Source: Aphis gossypii (taxonomy: Eukaryota > Arthropoda > Insecta > Hemiptera > Aphididae). From it: 64,000 nucleotides of DNA. The number at the start of each line of letters is the position of its first letter. The first letter of the stretch is position 1. Shown here piece by piece: positions 1 through 13,806 of the stretch. The stretch is taken from positions 54,723,260-54,787,259 of the forward strand of contig NC_065530.1 of assembly GCF_020184175.1 (NCBI RefSeq), in the 5' to 3' direction. The position numbers and the translations under genes were made by a program. Below the pieces are notes generated by a model that saw only the letters and a list, made by a program, of their open reading frames with translations, ran no database searches and was not told the DNA's origin.

Positions 1-3000
1 ACAATATATATTTTACTAATTCAATGTATACATTTTATCTTAGAAAATAATGAAATGAAGTCACATGATCAGAGGAGATGTAACATTGATATAACTCTAC
101 AAATAAAAATAAGTTATTATATTATGCACATATAAGTAATGATAATATTAAAGTAAGTTATTTAGTTATTTGAATTCAGCTATAAATATTGTTATGTATA
201 AATATATGGATAAAAATGTATTATGTTAAAATATTTATAAATTACCTATTCTTTTTTCAGTCGATATAACTATAATATAGATTCATATAGGTCTGTATAA
301 ATAGGATTCATTTGATACTAGAAGATTGAATGAATGACTTAGTGTTTTTTATTAGTTTTTCAAAATTTAAATTCTGGATCCGGTATAGTCAAAATGTTGA
401 GGTCATCGTGGAAAAAAGTTCGATCACTATATCTCATACACGGAGCATTGGTTTTGAGACATATTGACTGAAAAGATTGTTTAGTTTTTATATTCAAGTT
501 TCAAAATACTTCCCAAAATTGAATTCTGTTTGAAATCAATATAAGGAAGGAAAAGTAGTTTGTAGCTTATTTATATATTATAACATTAACCATATTTGGA
601 TTCTAACTTTAAGTAGCATGGGTAAACATTAAAATTATTACATAATACCAGTACATATATATTTGATCACATCTTTATACACATATCTACTATAATATCA
701 CTCAAACGGCATCCTTTGATTTCAATTATGAAATTATGTCGACCGATGTTAGGCCATTGCAGCATGTGTTAGTAGATATTATATGTTATCATAAAAGAAG
801 ACTGCGGTGGTTTGAACGAACAACAACCTAAAAATGTAATGAACAGCAAAAGTCGATGAACGCATTATTTTAATATAATAATATATACTATATAGTTATT
901 CTCGCGGTGCAGTTGAAGAAAAATAATACTCCAAAGAAACGTCGTATAATTTTAATAATATTTTATTATTGAAAAAAAAATACGATATAATATTACATGT
1001 ATACATATATAATGCACCTATACTCTTAAATCGATTTCGCCCATTGTGCTGTCCGTTTTGGAGACATCGCATCCACGCACACGCCACACACACATATAGG
1101 TACTCTGCAATTTCGTACATATTATTATAACGTGCGCGCATAATACACCGCGACATGGCGCACACTCTTCGTTTCAAATATAATATGTATATATAATAAT
1201 ATTATCGTCAACGCTGCCGCCTATATTATATTATTATATTATTGTTCCGATTATTTTTATACACGCGATAATTTTTTTCTTTCGTTTTCTCCGTCCATTA
1301 CCTTTTGATATGCGCACATGTATAATACAGGTATGCCTATTGCCTACTGTGTATCGTATATGTATATAGACGCGTGCGAATTACCGACACCACGTCGGAG
1401 ACCAACGCAGAAGAAGAAAAAAGCATTCCCCGTTTATGTCACGCGTGCGTTCCAACACGCGCGTCCTCCGCGGACGACGACTATTCAATATATTTTATTG
1501 ATATCTATTGGCCGCCGCCACCGCTACGTACAATTATTAATAAGCAATATTTGGTTCTATCGCCGTCCGTTTCTCTACGGTTCATTTTTTCCTTCACATT
1601 TTACATTTCATCATCAGCTCGTCGCAGCATTTACGACTGTTGCTACGAACAAACGGCGCAGGTGGTCAAAGGCACGCGAATATATATATATATACCTGTA
1701 TATAGTGTATAGAAGAATACGGTTCGTCTACTATATATGAATATGCAGACAGATCTTCTATACGCAGTGAGCTGTATGCAGTAAATAAACTGTGACTGGA
1801 GTGTTTGATTATAATATTATTACATCGCATGTGGATCCGAGAGACTTTAACGCCCGAGCACACGCGCTCCTGCTGCGATCGGTAACATAAATATATGTAC
1901 TTGAGAGAATAACCGTATCGCTATTAATTATTATCGTTATTATTACTATAAATTATTTATTGTGTTAAAAATCGTCAACAATTGAGATAATTGCCCTGAA
2001 AGTTTACATATTATAGTTTTATCGTTATGGGTAGGACAGGTGATACATTATTTATTTATTAAGTGACACCCTCGAAGGGTAATGAGGGGCAAAAATATTA
2101 AATTATAAAGCAATAAAAATTACGATATGCATTTATTTAAATTAATAATATACTCATATATACATTGTGATAAAGATAGGTAATGATTTAGTAATATATT
2201 AAATAGGAATACATGACAAAATTAAATTATGTTGAAAAGTCGAGAAAGTTTAATAGTTTATTTTATAGTTTATCATAAAATATATTATAATTATTTTATT
2301 TTATGTTTTAATTTCGACGGGATTCTTCGATCTATTCATGTAGATACTACACATAAACCTATATACGAGTTTTAAGTAAAAATATACAGACGTAAAATCG
2401 TTGTAGGCCAAAATCGATATATGTAGAGATTGCAGCAGTCATAATTATTTATTAATGCATAATTTATATCCACCGCACTAAATGTGTAGCTTGCAATATG
2501 AGTTAATTTCTCGAGTGTTATTATAATATAATATATTATGTGTTATTGTGCCGACGCCATGCATCGTATAATTATATGATTATGTAGCATTGTTCCTAGC
2601 TATATATATGTATACATATAGGTAGTTATTACGAATTACGATGCAAACACTGGACGCATAATAATTCTCATTGTATAAAACATATTATGAAATCACATAC
2701 CAATGTATAACGAGCACCTAAATTTCGAGCAATTATTTTGTATTTAACAAATTCTATGTACCTATATATGTATAATCTTTACTATGATACGTTGATGTAT
2801 GGTATATTTCACGTGTTTTCTATGCACTTGGTTCTATACCGCCTTTTTATGTGTTAAATGTGTGCGTATATGTGTATAATATTAGATGGTCAAATTTATT
2901 TGAGAAATACATACGCTTGTACGTTATACGCAAGCGTGTTTCGACTGTTTTGAGTTCATACATTTATTCGTATTATACTGCTGATACTGCTGCAGCAGCC

Positions 3001-5500
3001 ACCAAAACTTGTATAATATTGTTATAGCAATCTGATTATTATATTATTATTATCTCTTATTTTTAAACATATTGTACGTACAAATACTATACGCTTCGTG
3101 TGTGCAAATGTGTGCGTATATAACCTCGGGGTCAAAATATAACTATAATAAATGGATGTACAGACGCGCTTTTGTTGTACCTATATATATGTACCCTATA
3201 CTGCACAATCGCGGATAACGCTCGGGGACTCGAATATAAACCGCCATTCGTGATGCTGTGGTCTCGACCGAGGAATTAGCAAAACTAAAAATAAAAACGA
3301 AGGAAATCGCGCCCGGACAAAATAATATAATGTGTGATGATCAGATAAATCAACGGGTTTCGTCGTCTCGCCGGTTAAATAACTCTGCAACGTTATTTCC
3401 CGTTTATTATACCTGCGATTTGCATTATTGGAACGGAGATTTAACGTGCGGGCGTGCAGCGTGCAGTGTCTGACCATATATATAATATACGAACGCGTAT
3501 ATATTATATTATATTATATGTAGGTATAAATTTAGGTGCGAGATAGTGCTGCGCGTCGACGGTATAATATATTATAATATAATGAACGATGGCGATTTTT
3601 CAAAATTTTTCTCTTCCAAACATGTATAAAACATACCGCACGAGACGCGACCGAGGCACGCCATATATTATATTATAATATAATATATCGGTATGCGACA
3701 AACTCGAGTATGGCATTATATAGTTATATAATAAATGTACCGTACAGGATTTAAAGTAGTATCGCTTGTTTTTAGCCGATCGATTGGCACAGTGCTCGCA
3801 AATTGCATCGTTTATCAATATTCTGCAAACATATTATATTCCTCGATAGGTATATACATTATAAAACATAGTTATTTATGAAGCGTTCCACTGGTCCTGT
3901 GCAAATACATATAATTATTTTAGATGCGCGATCGTGTGATACGCTCTGTGTTGTTGCGCTATATACGAATTAAATTATTGCTATGATAAATCGATCGATA
4001 TTTTTCGCCGATCGTTTATCATTATATGACGATCGATTGGCGCATTCACACACACACACGCGCGCGTAACAAAAGTGTTGATCAGCCGTCAGACGGCGAT
4101 GACTAGCCAAAAAAATCGCGTATTATAATTATCCGATACTGCGGCGGGGCGCACGTATGCAACGATAATATTGCCGTGCGTGCCGGAGTCGTGGTGCGAA
4201 TTCGTGGTCAGTTCAAAGGTCTTTCATACGCATTCACCTCGTACATTCTATATATTATATATTGTATATTAGAACGTTGTATCTCGTGTGCGCTCTTCGT
4301 CCGATTTATATTATAAACACACTGGACACGGCCAATTACTGTGCGCACGTCACCCCGCGACGACGATGATTTGGCAATAATATATTATATATAAATCGAC
4401 GCGTTCAATAGGTTTTCCAATACATATATTAAACAGTAGCGTCGTATATGTGCGCAGTATATATGCGTATTAATTGTTATCGTTTTATTAAATACGTGCG
4501 GCGGGCTCGTCCTAATAATAATAGTTATTATTATTAATAATATAATAATGGACTCGAAGTCCGCAGTCTCGATCGGTTTAAATGCCTGAAGTGTATACCT
4601 ACTATACCTATGTATACGAATTGGAGTCATATACGTAATATATTATTATTGAAGTGAATACTGCATATTTTCCGGTGCGAACCCGGACAGTATGGACGGA
4701 TCTCGTTGATCTTTAAAACGGTTTTTTTTTTTTAAATATTTTCTACGCCCGACGGCAGCCGAGCACGTGCAGCACAGCCATTATAATATACGTAATATAT
4801 AGAATATTATTGTGTTATAACAATATTATAATATTATCGTATATAATATCGTTACAGTTATCCGGTGCTTTCGTTCGGCCGCGGGACGCAGGGGACTTAA
4901 CCATATTCGGCGTTTGCGTCTAACTAGGACTGGCGAATGAAAACGAATATAAAATATCTATATGCTGAACCCCGTTTATCGATGTGCACTACAGGTCAAA
5001 ACTCTATGTGATGTCGTCTTACGTTTCCTCGCAGTAAAATCGCCACGGTTGAGGCGTTCAAAATTCTGATTTTTCGATAAACATGAAATAATACGTTTCC
5101 GTCGAAGATGTTATATATATTGTATATGCATATAATATATTGTATAAGTATTTACTCGAGTATGGGAGACTATATAATGTACTTAATTGCAGACGTCGTC
5201 GTCGTCGTCGTCATAAAACGCGGTCAGGTCCCCCCACACACACCCGCGCGTGAGACAACCGTCGATTTGTCCGTTATTCGGTAAAAATCGCAAACATAGT
5301 CACGAATTGTTGGTACCTCTTATATGTAAACGCGCATACCTATACATGTTATGTCGTCGTAATTTTCCGAAATCGCATTAAATGACTCATAAAAAACTAT
5401 TCCCAAAAACTTTACTCGTTTTATTCCTAATTAATGACAAACATTCTCACCAGGTGTATTTAAATACGTTCTCAAAACTAAATAATAAATAATATATATA
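1..5500. other. AT-rich non-coding DNA, no gene recognised
   Basis: Both strands carry only short open frames with low-complexity translations rich in Y, I, R and H, typical of chance frames in TATA/ATT-rich DNA. No splice-bounded, conserved-looking exon is visible. There are CpG-richer patches around 1380-1660, 4070-4220 and 4740-4920, and a (GTC)6 microsatellite at 5195-5212. It could be intergenic or a very long intron, and the sequence alone does not decide. Confidence 0.6.
5195..5212. repeat. (GTC)6 microsatellite
   Basis: Six perfect GTC units are followed by a CpG-containing patch. It is not in an open reading frame that I can support. Confidence 0.8.
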
Positions 5501-6174
5501 TACTGGGTGATTCTTTTATTGAACAACATTCTTCGTTATTTGAAAATCTTTTAGTTTTTGTAAAAGTTTTTTTTTTTACAAAATTTCTAATCAAAATAAA
5601 ACTATATTTAAAAAAAAATATTTATATTTTTAATATTTTTATCGTTATATAATTTTTTAGGTTTTTTTTACATTTTTGAATGATGTGATAAACATTTTTA
5701 ATTACATATTCTTGCTAAAGCAAAATATTTTTTGGAGTATGATACATACAGAGATACATATAGAGAATTTTATGAGTTATAACTTTATAAGCATTTATAA
5801 CTTTGGTGAACGGAGTAGTTGACTAATATTTTGCGGGATATCCTCGATTTCTCAACCATCTTCTAACCTTAATTTTTTAATACTTATAAATTATAACTAA
5901 GTTATAACTAATAAAATACTCGTCCTAATTTCGATTTTTTTGCATTGAAATACTCTGAAAACTATTCTGCTTCAGCTAAAATATGAAATTAAAAATGAAT
6001 ATTGTCATTCAAAAAAGTAAAAGAAATAAATAAATAATAACGATAAAAGTAATAAAAATATAATTTATGTTTATTATTTTGACAGGAAATTTTGTAACAA
6101 ATTGTTTTCAAAAACGTTAATAGATTTTTAAATACCTAACAAGTGCTGTTAAATAAAATAAGCACCCTGTATAC
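5501..6174. mobile_element. MITE-like element, TATACAGGGTG family
   Basis: The left end reads TACTGGGTGATTCTTTTATT and the right end, reverse-complemented, reads TATACAGGGTGCTTATTTTA. These are imperfect terminal inverted repeats bounded by TA. The interior of about 670 bp is AT-rich and has no coding capacity. The same terminal motif recurs at 13060-13806, 45512-45740 and, as a single end, at 8540, which supports a dispersed non-autonomous family. A TA target and a CAGGGTG-like end suggest a Tc1/mariner-type origin, but that is inference. Confidence 0.6.
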
Positions 6175-8504
6175 ACGCGCTTGTGTAACGTATTATTTTA
6201 ATACATCAATGTGTATAATAATATCGTATACTTAATATATTATAGATGATGCTGCACGTGCATTTGATATCTGTGTTATACGAACGTGTACAATAATTTT
6301 TCGATGCTCGTAAAAGCGACTTTGTGTCGCCGTGTCCGGATGTGTATAAGTATATATACGTATATATTGTACGGTGCATGTGAATATAATAACGTAACGT
6401 ATATATGTATATATAGGTACATATTTTAATGAAAAATAGTTAAAAAAGACATAAAAAACGTGTCATGTATACCGCCGATACGACGACATCGAGTTTTTTC
6501 CCTCGTGTTTATCACATCATGACGAGCCTGGTACTTAAAATGTATATAATAATATAGGTAGAGCGTATATATTTTGTACACAGGTACACGCATACTGGAG
6601 TCTAGTACGCCTCCATACTTTCGTGCATGTGTATGTATAACATTATATATAACAATAATAATAATAATAATAGTAATAATGTGTATCGTCGAGACTCGGT
6701 CACGAAATTAGGTCTTCTGTACGTCTCTGCCCACGATGAGACGCACATTAGACGATCGACTTTGATGGGCCGCGATCCCGAAACCGTTCTTCTATATCTA
6801 CACACACACATACACACTCATAACGCGCGTGCACACATTTAATACATTTTTGTGTGGCAGCCGCGTGCGTCTTATATATTATATTTGTATTATCATTATT
6901 GGCTGTCGCGCGCGCGCGACGTTAATATAATAATAATAACACACGCGCTTCTGTTTCGACACGCGTCACGTCGTGTATCTGCAGCGCACAGACCATAATA
7001 TTTAATAGTAGCGTGTGTATGAGAGCAAAAAAAAAAAAAAAAAAATTCTAAAATTACTTTCGGGTTTTCGTTTGTGCGCGTGTGTGTTCGACTTCGGGTA
7101 AAAATTTGTAGCCGTGCACGGTTTCCACGCGAAATTCGGGTCTTACGAATTTTCGTTTTCATACACAATACGTCGCGTACACTGTGGAGGTGTCCGCAGT
7201 ATGTACGTACTCGATACGACGTGCATAACGATATTTAACTACTAACTACTATATTTTCGTGACTTATATTATTTATCGTAATCATATTGTATTATGTTTT
7301 TCGGTTGGTTCTGGTGTAGTTGTTCGTGAACCACTTTTTGACCAGGACATAAGTCTCGATTCGTTCAGTTATATATATATATTATATAATTTATACTTAA
7401 CCTATTTTTCAGTAGCGCATTTCATAACTTGGACACATTTGAATGGACTTTTTTTGACGGACATATTTTCCTTAAATACGCAAGGAAATCAACTATTGCT
7501 GTTTGACTTTTTGAAATTCCTACTCGTTTACAATGTAAATAAGTATAGTTGTGCATATAGTATACAGTAATTTCCGTTCGGAATCGTTTTATTGAATGCA
7601 ATATGCCAATTATAATGATTTACCTACGACGTATATAATATACTCGAGATGTATTGTACAGCAGAGCTATATAGTTTCTCGAGATTTTTTTTTTTAAGTA
7701 GATTTTTATTTACGGTTTCATACATACTTTTGTACATATACTCGTTGCAGCCATATATATTTGGAATATGCATATTTGGTGAAGTATTAGTAAATATTTT
7801 CATATTATGATTTTTGACATTTTTAAATAAACTTTTGAATCAAGACCATGTATTCAAGTTCTTGATATTTTTTAATTTACTTGAGGAGTACCTTATGGTG
7901 ATACGTACTTCTATTTTTTTTTTTTTAAATAATAACCACTCATCTTTTTTTGAAATACATTTTTTAGTAGGTATAATTATTTTCAATTTTGTTTACATAA
8001 TTCAATATTTATAATATCAATAATATATAATTTTTATATTATTAAAATATTTATATCAAATTTAATAGTCCTAAAAATTATTTATAAACGTTTAAAATCT
8101 GTGTAATATATTATTAGATGTATTGTTCATAGTACAAACAATAAATATTGTTAGATAAATATGAATTACTACAATATTTTAATTTAACATAATTGCTGAT
8201 TAACATAATTAATCATACCTCGTATGTCCCCAACTTATTATCATGAACCTATATTATCGTTAATACACAAAAATAAATAACTCAAAAACTATACTCGTTT
8301 TACAGTTTTGTTTTGGATACGACAATAGTTCCTACTAAATAATTTACTGTATAAAAGAGAACGATTTAATTTGGAAAATAAAAGTTATTTGTATCTCATA
8401 GGACACTTCTTAAATAGTATAAAAAATCTAAAGATTTTCAAAGTATTATGGTTTTTTAGTTTATTAAACAATTTTGAATAATCCCACTATTGTTGTAAAA
8501 GAAA

Positions 8505-8540
8505 TAGGGTGATCATGCTTATAATGAATCATCCTGTATA
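8505..8540. mobile_element. Solo right end of a TATACAGGRTG-family MITE
   Basis: The sequence ending at 8540, reverse-complemented, begins TATACAGGATGATTCATTAT. This matches the ends of the elements at 5501-6174 and 45512-45740. A paired left end was not identified, so the element is truncated or its left end has decayed. Confidence 0.45.
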
Positions 8541-11500
8541 TACATAGTATACTTATAAATAGTATATGCATCCTACATGAAACTGTTTTATTATATCATT
8601 TTACACAATGTTAATCGTTCTATATAGTCACTATCGACGAAGTTTCAATTTTATATTCACCCTTGGGCTATAATCATAAAAATATAATATATTATAAAAC
8701 GATTAAATTTGCTAAATTGTCCGGTGTTTTCCACACTAACTTATAAACGTATATAATTTAGTTATATTAATATAATATATATGGCTATTTACTTTATTAG
8801 TTTTTAACCATAAAACAATATTTTTTCAAAAAAAAAAATACACACTGTATGATTCTGAATATCGATTCATGTAAAATATAATAACGTGCAACAGCAACGA
8901 TAGGGAAATAAAAAATTGTGCTGACCCGTTCAGGTGTTTTAATTTCCTCGCCCACGCCACGACCGCCACATTTTATTTTTTGCCCCTGTACGTATATGTA
9001 TGCATAAAATATATTGGTATCAAAATAATGCGAGTAACTACGACTACAATATCCTTACTGTCTACCCGTGTGCGGGGGGGGATACGTTTTGTACATAGTA
9101 AAATCGTTATTATATTATATTTTATCAGTTTGTTCACATTTCTCGTTGTCACTGGACATAAACTCTTGAAGTAGGTACATAATTTACAATCATATGATTT
9201 ATACGCGTAGAGTGAACATAACGCGCGTAGTACCGATGACGGTTCGGCTGTTTTATACGATCGTTAATGTATTCGGATATCGTGTGTTCAAAAACCCGGG
9301 GCCGTGTTCGGCGAACCACCCACTGCATTTTCCCATTACTATTATTATTACAATAATATTAACAACTCGACCGCGGGCTTACGATGTTTATGATAATAAT
9401 ATAATAGTACATAATATAATCGCATATCATGTGTGCTGCGTGTACGATCATCAAGCAGCACGTGTCCCGGGAGACTACGGATTTGTGTAATGCCTATAAC
9501 GTATACAAATAATGAGCCGTTATAGTTTGTTGAAACACTCAGTGTTCAATGGTGCAAATTGTCCTATGTAGCATTAAATTGTACACATTTTAAATGCAGT
9601 GGTATGCAAACTTTTATTTTTGCACCACGAGAAAATTGTGAAAAATTTTATAAGTATCTCATAATTTTTTTTTTTTTTATTACCATTTATTTTGTTTATT
9701 AAACAAGCATAATATGAAAATGAATGTTCATTGAATTATTATTTTCTCGTCAAAAAGGTTGAAAGCGTTTCTCAGAAAACCCATAATAGGACTTGAAAAG
9801 CTATAAGTAAGATACTTTCGTCCAGTCCTTTGCCCCGTTGTGCTTTTTATATTACTCGCGTTTAATCAAAAATGCGCAATCCTTGTTGTTAAATACATCC
9901 TACGGATTTTATTCAATATTATTATTATTTATTTATTTATTGCAGTCGATTTATATCCTCACAACTGCATTTAAGCAGTATACTTTTATAGATTTATAAT
10001 CTTATAATAAGCACATATTATAATTATGTTCTGCATTCCTCTAGCTTGCTTCTCTTGCACCGGCTGATTGCTTACGCCTGACGTCGTACCGATATTTATT
10101 AATTACGAGGTGCGTCAAAACGTTGAACGTATTCGTAGATTATAACAATATATTATAATATTAAACACTGCGGCGCCTTGTTATAACTTTTAGTGCAGTG
10201 TGTTCGACGTGCTAACGACGACCATTGATTATAAAATAGTATTATAATAATCAATGATTTTATGTTATGTATTTATAATATTATAAACACATAGATATAT
10301 GCATAATATTATACATTACTCTTTACCGATTCGTATATGGCCGAGTGAATGTATATGCATATAAATGCCTTTAATTATAAAAGATTATTCACAATTTTCG
10401 TTTACAAATCATTATATTATGTTACCGTGTCCACCATTAAATACTGTTATTATATTCGTTTTATACGTACCTACGCCGAACACCGTATTTATAACCGATT
10501 GCGCACAGCCATAACTTATTACCGGTATATTATATAGCAGAGGTATATAATTTGTCGAATTTAAATAAGATTTCGTAGGTATTTTGTCATTTATAAATAG
10601 CGCATATATATTATGTCTATATATATGGTTCCTCGTCGATTAATTTATGAACACGGGAAGTAGCTGTGCAATTCTGAGTTTATAAGTTTTATTTTTTTAC
10701 GATATACATCATATCATATTTATTATTGTATTTACATGCGATGTTTGTGCGACTTCCGAAAGTATGTTAGTACATAATAAAACGTTATTACTATAGAATA
10801 ACGTAGCTACTCGACTGACGTGTCTGTTATCCGCGGTTCCACCAACAGAAGTAATTATAATATAATAAAAAATTGTCTTACTAAATATTGTAATTATGCA
10901 TAATATGTGTTCATAATAGTATTCCAAAAACGCTGTTTGTCATTCGATCGCACACATACGATAATTGCAGACGTATATAATAATATTATATTAATAATTC
11001 AAATGTATTTATTTTATTGCGTTTGACCTTTCAAACACGTTATATTTTATGATTTCTCTCTTATAAAAAAAATATGTAAAAACTACGCATACAAAATACC
11101 ATATTAAGTCTAGTTTTGTTCGTATCATATACATTTACCTATTATATATGAATATTAATTGGTGTCAGAATAAGTCCGCGCCCTGTAAAATAACATGCGA
11201 CTAACCATACTTATCAGGTGTTATAAAAATATATATTTACTACAGTCACTTATATATTGCAGTATAATATTTTTAAATTTAAACTCGTCTCGTGGATTCT
11301 AGTGCAAATTAAAATATTAATCAGATCATCTGTGTTTCCTCGTATACCTGATATAAAATTTACACCAGTTTATTACCGCAGCTTGTATATCATTGTATAA
11401 TAATTATCAACATACGCATTATTTTGCATTCCTAGACGAGCCTATACACTGCAGATGATGCGATAAAACTTTTTTTTTTTACTTCGTTTTACAGTTTATA

Positions 11501-12801
11501 GGCGTATTATGTATAGGTTAAGAGGTTACTTATACCTTCTTGGTGGACGACTAGAGATCGTGTATAGTTTGTGTTTATTCCGAACATGTGTTTACAATCT
11601 CTTGGCCGTCATCTCTGGTTCTTTCCCGCTGGCACCAGCGTATTGGTCTTAAATACGGTAAAATCGAGGAGTCATTCAAACTTGTGTGTGTAGACGGTTT
11701 AAATTCGAAGGCAGAAAAATAATAGTATTTTATTTTCAATTATTCGATTTCGGAACGTTATAATAATATGTAAATGTTTTTTTTTTCGATCGATAGTAAT
11801 TTGTAATGTAATTGTTCGCCTACCGGAATCTTGTTTAATGGGATTTATTTAATAAGTGTATACCTACCTACACAGTGCTCCGTTTTAAAGTTTCAATTAA
11901 TTTATACGCTTGTACACTACTCGCCACCAGCTGTACCAGAGCGAGACTCGCCGGTGGTCTGCAGGCCATATTCCGATCGTCATTCAAACTTATTGTGTGC
12001 TTATTATTTATATCTATTTTTATTAAGTCGGAACATCATACATGTATACAACACAGAACTCCATAATATTGTATATTATGAAAAAAAGGTTATAGGTTTT
12101 CAATTTTTTTTTTTTTTTTAAAGATGATTTTATTTAACTTCTAGTTATTATTATAAATGTGTAAACCGATTATGTAATTTGATATAATACGTCTATAAGT
12201 ATAGGTAGGTACGTAATTTTGTAATCAAAATTATAATATAAATGTTTGATGTTATTTTTTATTTTAATTAGTTAATAGATAATCGTTATAAATATGTGTA
12301 ATAATATTTAGATTTTAATCGTTTATTTAAGAAAATAGTACTATGTAGTGTAGAACACTATCAATCATAATTTGTGAAAAAAAATACTAGAAGTCCAAGG
12401 GGCGAAAACAACTGTTTTCACCCTCGAGTGTGAATATACCCTGTGCCGGCTATTTCCGATAGTCGGTCAACCTGCAGTTGTACATACGGAAACAAATATA
12501 ATAATATATGTGTTGTGTACCACAGTAAGCGTGATAATAATATATCGAAATAATGATTTGCAAATATTCAGCAGTGTAAATCCGTGACACTGACGAGTAA
12601 ATTATAATATATAATCATCGCAAACGAGATTATATTATGTACTGTATATATATATATATATAGTATAGTATACAACGCTGGGAAAAAAAATCAATATAAT
12701 ATATACCTGTGTATTACCTATGCATGACATATGGGTCGATCGAATATTAAAATATAATGAAAAATATATATTATTTGGACTACGTATCTGTCGCTTGTAT
12801 T

Positions 12802-12827
12802 ACACACACACACACACACACACACAC
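12802..12827. repeat. (AC)n microsatellite
   Basis: An uninterrupted AC dinucleotide run of about 26 bp lies in AT-rich non-coding DNA. Confidence 0.85.
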
Positions 12828-13059
12828 TTACACATTTATATATTACTGGATGAGTATTCACATCTGTATATATTATATTTGACACGCAGTTGTATTAATC
12901 TTCGATTTGCTCCAGTTTTGACGACATCGCCACGTCCTACTGTATTTCCTATACCGTTTGTATACTTATATTACGATTCTCGTATATGCGTGTGATATGC
13001 ATGTGTATTATAGTATACAATATCATGCAGATGCGTGTGGAAGATTTAATATATACATT

Positions 13060-13806
13060 TATACAGGGTTGTTCGTCGGGCACGCTCACTTCCATTTGTA
13101 TTTTGAATAATAAATCTATTCAAATTTTGATTTTTGGAATTTTTAAGTGTGTATACGGTAGTCCGTATACATTATCGAAGACTTTTAAATTGTATACAAG
13201 TATAGCACTACGTATCGTCTGTTTTTACTTGTAGGTACGCATTAATATTTCGATGACTTTATTTAAAAAAAAAATGTAGGTATGTATCAAAATCATAATT
13301 CGAAAAAGTAGATTTTGAGTTATTTAATTTTGTACATTCTGTGGTTTAAAGTATACGGTGACTTAGAAAATTGCAATAATGTTAATATTAATTCATCAAA
13401 AATATTTTATAATTTGTAAAAAATAGGTTCTCCCAATGCTTTATCCAAGCTATACATAGTATATTCTCATTTGTTAAAACCCGTTGTTCAACACTTTTTC
13501 AAGAATAAGTATTACAATATGAATTTTTATAATGTAGAAACCGAGCTCGTTAAAAATTGTATTTTGATTCAAAGCATTTATATGCGTAAAAAAAAAACTT
13601 AACTTCTGCTTAACAACTATTGCGTATAGTAATGATTAATTTGAAACAAAAATGATTTGTACTGCCACACATAATATACGACACACGTTTATTTCGAATC
13701 AATCGAAATAATTTAAATTATAGTCCTCAATTATATTATTATAATAATCGTCGTCGAATGAAAAAATCGGGGTGAGTATGTACGTTTTGGTGCATCATCC
13801 TGTATA
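13060..13806. mobile_element. MITE-like element, TATACAGGG ends
   Basis: The left end starts TATACAGGGTTG. The right end, reverse-complemented, starts TATACAGGATGATG. Short imperfect inverted repeats enclose about 750 bp of AT-rich DNA with no coherent reading frame. The ends resemble those at 5501-6174. Similarity inside the termini is only partial, so this may be a diverged relative rather than the same subfamily. Confidence 0.45.

Larger units (their letters stand above)
6175..13059. other. AT-rich non-coding DNA with microsatellites
   Basis: No convincing exon is seen on either strand. Simple repeats are frequent: ATA repeats near 6653-6680, a poly-A tract near 7027-7045, TA runs near 12643-12664 and an AC run at 12802-12827. 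Around 8290-8540 there is a relic whose right end matches the TATACAGGGTG MITE family. Confidence 0.55.

Noticed and set aside
1318..1740. 140-codon open frame on the + strand, with overlapping frames
   Set aside because: The translation is low-complexity (Y, R and I runs), overlaps another long frame and has no domain-like text. It is a chance frame in a CpG-richer patch.
3258..3473. 71-codon frame starting with a fairly protein-like stretch
   Set aside because: It has no good splice or Kozak context and no recognised motif, and an equally long frame lies on the opposite strand.
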